From the NCBI GenBank assembly GCA_946803715.1, contig CAMPET010000014.1:272635-320708 (forward strand): a stretch of 48,074 nucleotides of DNA, in the 5' to 3' direction. Below are positions 14,295-24,207 of the stretch, piece by piece; the stretch's first letter is position 1; each line of letters begins with the position of its first letter. Position numbers and translations under genes: made by a program. This stretch comes from Beroe ovata. Lineage: Eukaryota > Ctenophora > Nuda > Beroida > Beroidae. Under the pieces are notes generated by a model that saw only the letters and a list, made by a program, of their open reading frames with translations, was not told the DNA's origin and ran no database searches.

Positions 14295-14722
14295 GCGGTC
14301 TCACCTCCTCCCGAGCGTCCTCATCCTCCTCAATCAAAGCGTTCCAGTGCCAGGAGTGTCCCCGATCGTACAGCAGCAAGTATGCCCTGGTCCGGCACGC
14401 CCGCCAGCACACCAACTCACACCTCAGGGCGTGCCCGTTCTGCGGGCGGACCAGCACCCGGGCAGACATAATCCGGGTACACATGACCAACTGTGTGAAG
14501 AAGTACTTCAGGGCTATTGAGGAGACGGCTCTCCAGCTTCAGGGTGATCATTCCGCTGCCACCGCGGGGTCGATACAGGCGGCGGTAGGGAGTGGCGGAC
14601 ACGATGCAGATAGTTACTTGCTCGCTATCACCAGATTGGCGGCGGAGCAGGAAGCGGCTGCTGCCAAGGAAACGGCGAGTGTCGCCACCACATCTTCCTC
14701 CTCCTCCACAAGCAATCTCTGA
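14295..14722 (+). CDS. zinc-finger exon 3 of an alternative 3'-terminal exon series
   Basis: Preceded by an excellent polypyrimidine tract and CCTGCAG acceptor (CT-rich from about 14253 to 14294), it starts with two bases of a split codon and reads to TGA at 14720-14722. A Ser-rich leader (about 16 residues) is followed by finger 1, FQCQEC...HARQH (C2H2), the linker HTNSHLR, and finger 2, CPFC...HMTNC (C2HC). The tail of about 80 residues is Ala/Ser-rich and ends in a Ser run. This exon is clearly more GC-rich than its surroundings. It is likely the terminal exon of one isoform of a multi-isoform zinc-finger gene. Confidence 0.88.
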
Positions 14723-15909
14723 TTTATCTAAACGTGTTTTTGATAGGGCAATGTTACAGCTACTTACTACATCATTATGACAAACCACATGATACTCGAC
14801 TCGCTGTTGAGGGTTGGGGTTCTTTTTCTATGATATTGGTAATAACCTATACCGGATACAGCTAAATTGGGCATGCTGAACCTATTATTTGTAACTCGGA
14901 AATGAAATTGTATGACTATAAACAATTAAACATGAGTAGTATGCGAGAATGCATGGAATGTATCGAGAAGTCATATTTAGACTGTATATCCAGTCGAGGA
15001 CTGGTGATGAAGGGATAAATATTCATATGGACCTGGACTATGCATTCCATAGGGAGGATTTTATATTCAAGAGCTTTGATATAGGTACTACTGCGAAGGT
15101 GCCAATCATATGGACATCACCAAGAACATCACGCAAAAAATAAAACTGGTCTGATTTTTCTTAAATTATTTTACCAATTTGGTTTTGGTGACGCTTTAAC
15201 ATTTTAATGTTATGAATGTTATGCTAGTGTTTTAGGAATGATGTAAATTAGCTTGTAAATAGTTCGATTAATGAATTTCAAATAAATCTGTTAGCAAAAT
15301 TTATAACGTACTTAAAATATAAGATGAATACTGATACTACAAGAATGATGATATGATTTCATTTTCAAATTTTACAATATCTTAAAATTGGAGATTTTAA
15401 CATTTTGATGTGAGCAGCTTCGTGCTATCATAGTGAGCTAAACCGTTAATGATGATTTTAAGGGTTTGTGTTTGTTGACTGTTTTCCTTAACGTTTTGAC
15501 TAAATCTTCTAATACATTGTATTGTTTCTGACGATGCTTTACTCTTAAGTGATACCATTTCATTATGTTAATTAAAATGTACTTTGTTCTCCATGGTAAG
15601 TCTATCTACTACTCAATTCAAAAGATTCAAGATAATGATACAGATTAACTGATTAAGTTTAAAAGCCTATTGAATTTGATATAACGTGGGATAGTTTTAT
15701 GAATTTAATTGAGGTTAATTGACAACATTAACGTTTATGCTATATTGCATTAAGATTCAAGTTATTGATACTTGGTGTTAAATTTAAAAGTTATGTTTTA
15801 ACGCAAGCAATGTGAATCCGAACTCATATACACGTGCACTCATTGACATTGCCCACACTCACGTGACCTCTAAAGTATAATTACGTGTGCTCACGTGACT
15901 CGTGTCCAG
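14723..15909. other. AT-rich interval between zinc-finger exons 3 and 4
   Basis: Probably the 3' UTR of exon 3 followed by intron. AATAAA-type poly(A) signals occur near 15137 and 15282. Three CACGTG palindromes (15831, 15860, 15892) sit just before the exon 4 acceptor. I see no further gene. Confidence 0.5.
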
Positions 15910-16241
15910 GTGAAATAACAGGCCACGACACCAGCCTCTCAACCTCACGTTTGGTCCCCAACGCAGCTCGCTGCGTGGCTCCTTACGCAACGCGTGACCC
16001 GCCACCCCTCGCTCCTCATATAAAGCTTCCCCCACCCGAGGCTGACGGGTCATACCCCTGTTTGCTGTGCCCCTCTCGCAAAACCTTCCAAAAGAGATCC
16101 TGGTATAGGCACATGGCGACCCATGACCCGGCCAAGCGACTGGTGTGTCCTATTTGCCACAAGTACTCACACACAAGGGGTGATAAGATGAATTGTCATG
16201 TCAATAAGTGTGCGCTGAATAATGTCACTTCTCGGCAGTGA
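15910..16241 (+). CDS. zinc-finger exon 4 of an alternative 3'-terminal exon series
   Basis: Two acceptors in the same phase are possible: after TGTCCAG (exon from 15910) or after AATAACAG (exon from 15922). Both leave two bases of a split codon as in the other zinc-finger exons. A Pro-rich leader precedes finger 1, which begins YPCLLC and has a slightly longer loop before its HMATH, the linker is HDPAKRL, and finger 2 is CPIC...HVNKC (C2HC). The stop TGA is at 16239-16241, about 10 residues after the last ligand. The first finger is less canonical than in exons 2 and 3, so its binding specificity probably differs. Confidence 0.8.
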
Positions 16242-17810
16242 TAGTTTCTATCATAGCTGTGATTTGACCTGACCTAGGTTACGAGTTTAAGTTAGTGATA
16301 CGAGTTTTGGCATTATTGTTTTTTGAGTGGGGGTCCTAAGGAACTCTGAACTCATCTCGATGCTTTGAAGAGTACATCTCCTGCATTATTTACCATTTGG
16401 ACATATGACTATCCAACGGGTCCAACTTTTCGTATTGCTTTGTTACATGATTCCTGATTTATAAAACCTAAAAACTTAACTTCATTAATTTCATATTTGA
16501 ATGCCTTAATTATCTAATAATATCTAAGTTTTATAAATATTCATGTCGCATAAGATCAGATTAAAATATTATCATGAGCTCATCTATCGAAAAATACAAG
16601 TTATCGTAGTTTAATTTTTAAAACTTTCCATTCAGACATGCGTCACAAGAATTGCCCTGCACGTTGCATTCCATTGTTCATTTGTGGTGGGTGATACACC
16701 CTTGAAAAGTGTTGCCATGTTTGTCCAGTGTTTCCACTCGAGCAGAGGGGGGCAGAGGGATTATATTGTGACGCATGTGCTATTTGATATGCATGATTTT
16801 TATCAGTCGGGGATCTTCTAGTTTTGTATGTAGCATCTTGGTGAATTCAAGCTACAAACTTCATGCAAAATGAAGGTGTTTTCTATAATTCATAAGAAGA
16901 GATGTAAAACTAATCTGAAGTAATTCGTTGAACTTGAATCTATTAACCTAATATTAAAAAGAGGACTTAATAGTGTGATTAATTTTTTGGGATGGGCTCC
17001 AGTGCAATTTTCGTTTCGAAGTTTTGATTTTGTACCTTTATATTTTTGTATTTCAGCAATGAAATTCTTCCCGATATAGTCATATTCATAAACGGAGATA
17101 CCTTGTTTTTTCTGCTAAGCTGTACATTGTACATAGTCCAACTTGGAATTGTACAATGTACAATTAACTGAAACAAATTAACGTAGAATTTTCTATAAAG
17201 ATGAACAGCATTTGAAATCGATTTCATTCTGATTCAGAAATGATTGTTGCACGTCTCACCCCTCACACTTACAGATTAATAATAATATCATCCCACTTTC
17301 CCGGTATGTGTACAAATTGACGAAAAGGGGCCGTGATAAGAAAAGGCGCAAAATTCATAATCAATCTCATAATCGAAGCGGTTACCCGTTTTGAATTTAG
17401 ATCAGCGCGTGCAGCTGCTGGGATGATGATCATGAATCGTGCGCCTTCTTCTTTTCCGCTCCTTGTGTGTCAACGTGTTACACATACCGGTTACTAAACC
17501 TTAACTAGCTTTCCAGCAACACTCCTTAGATTCGCCAAAGCCTCTTCAAATCTTATTGCACAGATCAGCTCTTAATTTGCCCGGACAGACACATCAGTTG
17601 GAACATTCCAACTGGACCCAGTCAGAGCTGATATTTCAGGAAGCATTATAACAGCCACAGAGCAGGCACTTGATCATCATTCTGACATTCTCCTTCTCTA
17701 ACTTCTCTGATAAGTAATCAAGCCTTCGATTTATCATCACGCCATCTCGATATCTGATCTAATGGTGTCAATTTATCAACTCGGAATCGTTGAGACAATA
17801 ACCTCTGCAG
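16242..17810. other. non-coding interval between zinc-finger exons 4 and 5
   Basis: AT-rich, with a short palindromic TGTACATTGTACA-like patch near 17120-17165. No supported exon. Confidence 0.5.
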
Positions 17811-18088
17811 GAGACTTGTTTCGTGTCAAGTATCGTTCGCCGCGCGGCGTTACCTATCCTGCACGTGGGAATGCCATTCAAACACGAACTTTGCAGACAG
17901 CAGGAACCCCTCCAACACCACGGATAATCTGCTATATCTGCGGGAAATCTTTTTCAGTAACCTGCAGCTTGAACAGGCACCTTCGGATTCACATCGGTTT
18001 CAAAGTTTCCTGTCCAGTGTGCCACGCCCCTTTTTCGAGGAAGGACAATTTGATGAGCCATTTTAGGAAGGCTCACCAGCTCAAGTGA
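17811..18088 (+). CDS. zinc-finger exon 5 of an alternative 3'-terminal exon series
   Basis: The most likely acceptor is CCTCTGCAG (ends 17810); ACAGCAG (exon from 17904) is in the same phase and is an alternative. The frame gives finger 1, ICYICGK...HLRIH (C2H2), the linker HIGFK, one residue shorter than in exons 1-4, and finger 2, CPVC...HFRKAH. This second finger is a true C2H2, unlike the C2HC second fingers of exons 1-4. The stop TGA follows three residues later, at 18086-18088. The frame is open to an ATG at 17762, but splicing is favoured by the common phase. No further zinc-finger exon is visible to the right, so this is probably the last of the series. Confidence 0.8.
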
Positions 18089-18840
18089 TATGATCGTGTG
18101 TTCATTGAATCGATTCCCGTTGACTCGGACTCAATGTTAAAGTTAAACGTTAATCGATCGTTGTTCAAATCTAATGATAAGATTATCGTTGATCTTGCTT
18201 CCTTCCATTCTTAGTATATCACTCTGATATTATGATGCTTTAAATAGCTAGATATTATTATTAGATTGCATATTCTAACTTTTTATTTTACTGAGTGATA
18301 TTGATAATTTATTTCTGTCATATTTTTATCTTAAGTTTCATTGATTATGATATTGGAGTGGATAAATATAAATATTCGTTTGCAATATTGATTTTTTGAA
18401 TAGATATTTGATCCAAGATTCATACTTTATGCTTAAAAAGATAAGCATCTCTTTATATTTATAGTGATATTTCAAACAACAAGTATAACTATTGATAAAT
18501 TTATTTGTTTCAAATAATATTAAGTATCTGGTTTAATCAGTATGAGTATCGTTCACGTTTTTATTTTTATTTTATTTTTACTTTTTGTCATACGTATCAC
18601 ATGCTTTGTACTTGAACCATATTTAATTTTATAACGGTGATCGAGTTTTAATAAGATAGTAATTAGTATAATTGATATTGGTAAATGTCCCATTTTGCTT
18701 TCAAGTTAAAGTATATTTAGATATTTATTGTCTTAACTGTTTACCATAACAATCACATTGATCCTTTTTATATTCACTTTCAATTTGTTGTTTTACTTGT
18801 ATAGTACTTGTTTGATAGATCAGGAGGGTCACATTTCATC
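18089..18840. other. AT-rich region after the last zinc-finger exon
   Basis: Likely 3' UTR and flanking DNA of the zinc-finger locus; several ATAAA words occur near 18360. No ORF of interest. Confidence 0.45.
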
Positions 18841-18842
18841 GA

Positions 18843-19260
18843 TTGCCGGATGTTATCTGTCCAACTCCAACATGTACTGTTCCATTGTTTAAACTTCGCG
18901 CGCGAGAGATCAATATGGAGAAGCACTTGCCCGCGGATGTTGTCTGTCCACTGTTTCGTGCGCGCGCCTTCGCTTCATCGAAAGCCGAAATCATCGAAGG
19001 AGCTTTCGATGAACGCGCGCAAGAAACAGTGGACAGATAACATCCGGCAATGAAACACTAAACAGTTTTTGCCAAATCTTATCTGACCTCTAGCTCTCTA
19101 GCTCTGTTTCAATTTGAATTGTGCGCGCGCGCGCCTTCATCTGCAAAGGCTGAAACGAACAGGCCTAGTTTTGAGTTCAGCCCTTGGATGTAGGCGCGCG
19201 CTTGTCAGATTTCATCTGCAGACATCTGTTTCTCGCGCGCGCGCCGCGCTAGAAACAGAT
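18843..19260. repeat. GC-rich foldback repeat cluster
   Basis: GCCGGATGTTATCTGTCCA at 18845-18863 is repeated in inverted orientation at 19030-19048. A related copy lies at about 18935-18970. Inner arms (CTGTTTC, GCGCGCG and TTCATCGAAAGC words at about 18950-18985) pair with 18998-19030. Similar CTGTTTC...GCGCGCGC...CATCTG units continue at 19103-19260. It is consistent with a foldback or MITE-type element that has been internally duplicated. Open frames across it are spurious. Confidence 0.65.
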
Positions 19261-19578
19261 TGCTTGGATCACAGTGCAGTAATAGTAATTATAGTATATT
19301 CCGTACGACAGATAAAATCCCATCAGCGAGGGTAGGGATGCAGATGGGAGTAATCCTAAAACAAAAATTTTACAAACAAATTGAGCATTATATCAATCAA
19401 AATATTTAAATGGAAGATGATGCATTGGAAAAAATACCACCTGCTCGGGTAACAGGGCAAATAACCTTTAAAACTTTGCTTTGTTCTTCGTAAGTCATGT
19501 AATTTTGTTGCTTCTGTCTGGAAATTATCATCAAAATCGTAATAATCATCAAAATGTGTAATGCTACAGCATACAGGG

Positions 19579-19902
19579 TCACTTTTTGTGACTAACCCTC
19601 ATGATGACCCAGAGAATTGCTCCACTTAGCAACATTCCAAGTGTAACAGCTCCCAAAAAAAGAAGGAACAGTACCATATCAACAGACATACAATCTGGAC
19701 AGTCAACATCACCTCCCTTTGCTGTATCACTATCATTACCTCGTGCCTCAACTGTGATACCAGTTTTCAATATATCTCCTGCTGCCACAAACTCTTCATT
19801 TTCTGTGGTATTCTTCTCTAATCCCGGAGATGTATTGCTTGAATTCATGGTATTCTGTTGGTTAAGTCCACTACAGCATACCCTTTGAGCAAAGAAAATC
19901 AT
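19579..19902 (-). CDS. small single-pass membrane protein B
   Basis: From the ATG at 19900-19902 it encodes about 107 residues ending in TGA at 19579-19581. The order is a short hydrophobic start ending near CCSG, an Asn/Thr-rich acidic extracellular stretch with NxS/T sites, the motif DCPDC, one strong membrane span of about 24 residues and a very short basic tail ending SHKK. It resembles the neighbouring protein A in plan and in having CPD just before the membrane span, suggesting a tandem duplicate. The start is uncertain: the frame stays open upstream to 20115, overlapping protein A in another frame, and the hydrophobic start would be a better signal peptide with a few upstream residues, so a spliced 5' exon is possible. 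I do not recognise the family. Confidence 0.5.
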   Translation of the reverse strand: MIFFAQRVCCSGLNQQNTMNSSNTSPGLEKNTTENEEFVAAGDILKTGITVEARGNDSDTAKGGDVDCPDCMSVDMVLFLLFLGAVTLGMLLSGAILWVIMRVSHKK

Positions 19903-19913
19903 TATCACTAAGG

Positions 19914-20369
19914 CTACACTTTGGAAATGCCCCCATTTTCCCCAGAACTTGTTGTTGCATCTGCCAAAGGAGTTTGTTGTGCTGCCTTCTCTGCAGTTAT
20001 GGCTGATGACTTTCCCTTTATCTGTTCTTCTTTCTTTACAACCTTCTCTTCCTTCTTTTTCTCTTGAACCTTCTTGTTTGCTTCTTTCTTTTTGGGAGCC
20101 CCAAATTGAGAGCATTTGATAATAAGTTGAAGGATCACGTATGAAAAGAAGAGTCCAGCCACAAAGGCACCTGCTACCAGCCAGAAATATTTGGCGTTGT
20201 CAGGACAGTTGATGTAACCGTTTTCTTTTTGTGCTGCCTGATCTGTGTACCCCACTTCTTTGCAGTCTTTGTCTGTTTCAGTGTTGTCAGTTGAGTCGTC
20301 CCCACAGATTACCAAATGATACCAACCTAGAATAGGAATTATCAGGGTTAAAATAACAATATAAATCAT
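19914..20369 (-). CDS. small single-pass membrane protein A
   Basis: It has 151 residues, from ATG at 20367-20369 to TAG at 19914-19916. A hydrophobic signal peptide (about residues 1-22) is followed by a short acidic extracellular part with two or three Cys, then CPDNAKYF, a membrane span (about 62-85) and a Lys/Glu-rich cytoplasmic tail of about 65 residues, with no tyrosine motif such as an ITAM. It looks intact in one exon. Protein B begins only 12 bases after this stop, so the two may share a transcript or be splice variants. The family is unknown to me; adaptor-like or adhesion roles would be guesswork. Confidence 0.6.
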   Translation of the reverse strand: MIYIVILTLIIPILGWYHLVICGDDSTDNTETDKDCKEVGYTDQAAQKENGYINCPDNAKYFWLVAGAFVAGLFFSYVILQLIIKCSQFGAPKKKEANKKVQEKKKEEKVVKKEEQIKGKSSAITAEKAAQQTPLADATTSSGENGGISKV

Positions 20370-20833
20370 GATTGATTAAATATGTTGTGGAAATAAATGC
20401 TGATGGTTGCCTTAGGGGGATCAGGAGCAGCCACTTTTTTCGAATCCTCTTAGAACTTATTGTTCACTCATACTCAAATAGAAACTGATGAAATGCATAC
20501 ATTGTAATACAAACAACCAAAGGAAAAAATATTCTGGTCAGTTTCATTAATCAACTCAAAACAACTTCAGCTTAATGACCAGTTGAATATGGTCACTTAT
20601 GCACAAACAAGCTGCTTTAAGGAACTAAAAGATTAGCAACGGTTTTAGCAAGTCAAATGGTTTCACCACCCATACCTAACTCATAATAGATAATTTTACA
20701 TAGTGTGATCATTATACCCCAAATGGCGATCTCAATATCTCCTACATTGAACCATTTTGTGAGCTTTGACCTCGATTTCCATCAGCAAAGCAATTGTTCA
20801 ATGTTCTAGCATTTTAAAATTTTAGAGATGTAG

Positions 20834-20899
20834 GTAACGAATTTAAGATCCAAAAGTTGCTCCAAAAGTTGTAACGAATTTAAGATCCAAAAGTTGCTC
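20834..20899. repeat. short direct repeat
   Basis: A 28-base segment starting TAACGAATTTAAGATCC occurs twice, separated by about 10 bases. Confidence 0.9.
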
Positions 20900-22370
20900 A
20901 AGTTAGAGATAAGTGACCAGTAACTCTAATCGTGCAGTATCCTAGATAATTATCGTATCATTTGTGTGATAAACCTAAGTAATAAAGTCAATAAGTGTGA
21001 TAAACCTAAGTAATAATATAAGTATAGGTAGCTATCTTACAACTATGAGAAGGAAACTGCTTGCACTACGCTGTACGGGGAAGGAGAGCGCGAGAGTAGT
21101 TACGGTAAGTAATATGACGGATTCGAGCAATACTATTGGTTGTCTCTCGTATAATACAGTGTATGTACCAAGTCACTCTACTGCAGTAGGTACTTATAAT
21201 TGCACTCATACGTATGGCATAATAAGTAGAGATTATTGGAACCGTACCCACAAGTTCACGATTATGATTTAGTCTAGAATCTTGCCCACTAACGACGTAC
21301 CAGCATATTGTGCACTCTTGTTCCTTGATGAGCCCCCCCCCTTTCAGTCCATCGAAAATTGGCCGTATGAACCTAGGTAACCTATAATCTTTAATATATT
21401 ACAGCCATGCAGTACCTACTAAAGTAAGATAGCTCTGCAATTGAGTGACTGGAGAGATAAAGCAGAGAATTATAGAAGTAAGGAAATTGGGTACTCACAT
21501 AACATTTGCAGTGTGCATTGAAGCACTGCCGATTGCATCCAATTCCTTCCACTGTTCATGTTCCCCTTCCTGTACGGTTTACAGCTGATTGTTCCCAAGA
21601 CGCGTCCTGTTCAATCGAAGAGTCACTTAGTCTAACAAAAACAAGTATCTTCACGAAAAGCAATCCGGGTGTTTCTAGTCCCTATTATCCTTAGTAGCGC
21701 CAAGAATGGTTGGTGCTTCACAAAACATATCGTCTCCGGGACATAACGATATCTGCTGCAATGAAAACGATTCATCAGATAATCAGTTTTTTTCTAAAAA
21801 TGATAGAGTTTAATTACAATTCAAGAAAAATCATCATTTTTATTGTGAAATATTGAGCTTTGATAGGTAGTTTACACGTGTGTCACTGTCAAACGAAACC
21901 AGGAGCCCTGAAAGCTGAAATTGCAGTAAAATTTATTTCCATTACTTCCACATTTGACTCAATGGATACATAAATATCAACTCGCGACACGAAATATCAA
22001 GCATAGAATAGCGAGTACACTCAAAATGTACGGACACTATGAATTTCTCAAGTCACAATCAACGAAATTGGACGCATAATTCGTGCTTGTTAGAAGTGTG
22101 ATGGTCCGAGGGAAACTAAAATAAATGCGTGAGATCAGAGGTGCAACCGTAAATATTTCCTCAAAACGCAAGATTATTGTCAAATAAGGACAAATGACCC
22201 ATTCAGCTGAATAGGTATTTAGGTGGTGCCATGCGACAAGGTTAGGCAGACGGTCCGGTCAAAACTATCAGATTTAAACGAGAAAAACCCTGTGTCTACT
22301 ATTGATCTTAACTGTATATACTTTCTTCAATGGGGCCTCGTGCAAATGTATGCAAAATGACGTATGCTCA

Positions 22371-22397
22371 TATATGTGTGTGTGTGTGTTTGTGTCT

Positions 22398-22437
<40 letters not shown>
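22371..22437. repeat. (GT)n microsatellite
   Basis: Interrupted then uninterrupted GT repeat. Confidence 0.95.
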
Positions 22438-22438
<1 letters not shown>

Positions 22439-22867
22439 GTTGTGTCTGTACATATCTGGATGTGTTACCTATATAATACATTTCTCAAAAACAAAGTGGT
22501 AACCCATATAAGAGAGTTATGAATAGCGCTTAAACAGGGGCATTTATATGATACACGGGCTCCTAGTGTAAATGTTTATAATTGTGCAAAGAGTGAGAGT
22601 AGGTGTGTGCATTGTATATTATAGTGTAAAGTTGGAAAGAACAATGTTAGGTGGGGAGAGAGAGAGTGAATGAGCTATGGCTCTCCTGGCTACTGATACA
22701 GGTGTTGATGGCCAGAGTGTACTATGTGCGCAACGAGTACTCATACTGTACCGCGCCCGCGTGAAACACTGATCACTCTGTACGAATACTCGGACAAACA
22801 CTATTTGTGGGTGTTTGTGAAGTGCAATCAGTTTTTCACGGGCGCAATGTATGAGGACGTAAATCAA

Positions 22868-22895
22868 ACACACGCACACACACGCACATACACAC

Positions 22896-22932
<37 letters not shown>

Positions 22933-23012
22933 NACAAACACACACACACACAAACACAAACACAAACACACACACACACACAAACACACAAACACACACA
23001 CACACACACACA
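22868..23012. repeat. (CA)n microsatellite, imperfect, with one N
   Basis: CA repeat with CACAAA and CATACA interruptions and an ambiguous base at 22933. The coding-like frames in this tract are low-complexity artefacts. Confidence 0.95.
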
Positions 23013-23469
23013 TTATCACACGTGTACGCCGTACAAGCATGCGGACAAACACAGAAACTACAAAAGCTGAGAAAAAGTAATAGGAATTGAATATTGAATC
23101 GTTAAAGAGTCTAAAATTTTCACGAGAAAATTTTTGACCAAAATCTGTAACTAAATGTAGTATCTGGTGGTTTTTTAGCTTTTATCGGTACCAGCTATGA
23201 TGTTTCCTTATTCTACACGAGAGGGCCACAGTGAATGTCACACGGAAAGGAAACACACAAAGAGGCTACTACCTATATTAACATTAAATATAACCTATTT
23301 AACAGTTAATGTACGTGTAGTTAGCTTGTATAAAACTGTGATAGTCAGACAATGTGTAGCAAGATATTATAACAACAATGTGTAGCAAGTTATTAGTCAG
23401 ATGTTTGGGAAATATGGTATCTCATTTCAGAAATGTGCTTAGGAACTTTGTGTGTGTTTGTGTGTGTGT

Positions 23470-23826
23470 NNNNNNNNNNNNNNNNNNNNNNNNNNNNNNN
23501 NNNNNNNNNNNNNNNNNNNNNNNNNNNNNNNNNNNNNNNNNNNNNNNNNNNNNNNNNNNNNNNNNNNNNNNNNNNNNNNNNNNNNNNNNNNNNNNNNNNN
23601 NNNNNNNNNNNNNNNNNNNNNNNNNNNNNNNNNNNNNNNNNNNNNNNNNNNNNNNNNNNNNNNNNNNNNNNNNNNNNNNNNNNNNNNNNNNNNNNNNNNN
23701 NNNNNNNNNNNNNNNNNNNNNNNNNNNNNNNNNNNNNNNNNNNNNNNNNNNNNNNNNNNNNNNNNNNNNNNNNNNNNNNNNNNNNNNNNNNNNNNNNNNN
23801 NNNNNNNNNNNNNNNNNNNNNNNNNN
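23470..23826. other. assembly gap (357 N)
   Basis: A run of Ns flanked on both sides by GT repeat (TGTGTG), so the gap probably represents an uncollapsed microsatellite. Nothing can be said about its content. Confidence 1.
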
Positions 23827-24075
23827 TGTGTGTGTGTTGTGAGACTTTATCATGCGTTGTCGATTTCTCTCTCTCACTCAGAATGCTCGTACTATTGTAG
23901 TTATATCATCCAGACATTATAGCTCCCGTTTAGCGCATTTCCTCTCAACAAAACTAATGACCACCTATATAGTAAGATAGTGGGAACTAGCGGTCTGTGA
24001 ATAGCTATCAGCTTCGATATTGCAGCTAAATGTCCCTGACTTAGAATGAGCATTCAGCATTGGGACCAACAACAT

Positions 24076-24207
24076 TATAGCTTATCTAGTGCATTGGGTA
24101 TTGCTTATCTAGCGCATTGGGTAGGTATAGCTTCTCTAGCGCATTGGGTATAGCTTATCTAGCGCATTGGGTATAGCTTATCTAGCGCATTGGGTATAGC
24201 TTATCTA
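24076..24207. repeat. 23-bp minisatellite, about 5.5 copies
   Basis: Tandem copies of TAGCTTATCTAGCGCATTGG plus GTA. The period is 23 bases in the right half, and the left copies carry small changes, including an inserted GTAGG-type stretch. Confidence 0.92.

Larger units (their letters stand above)
20370..24070. other. repeat-rich region with no supported gene
   Basis: It contains a 28-bp direct repeat (TAACGAATTTAAGATCC..., at 20834 and 20872), a second short duplication of TGATAAACCTAAGTAATA near 20968-21015, GT repeats at 22371-22437, a long imperfect CA tract at 22868-23012 and an assembly gap. Short open frames such as 20997-21272 have NxS/T sites but no domain. Confidence 0.5.

Noticed and set aside
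23378-23922. Open frames spanning the N gap
   Set aside because: Created by unknown bases; no sequence to support them.
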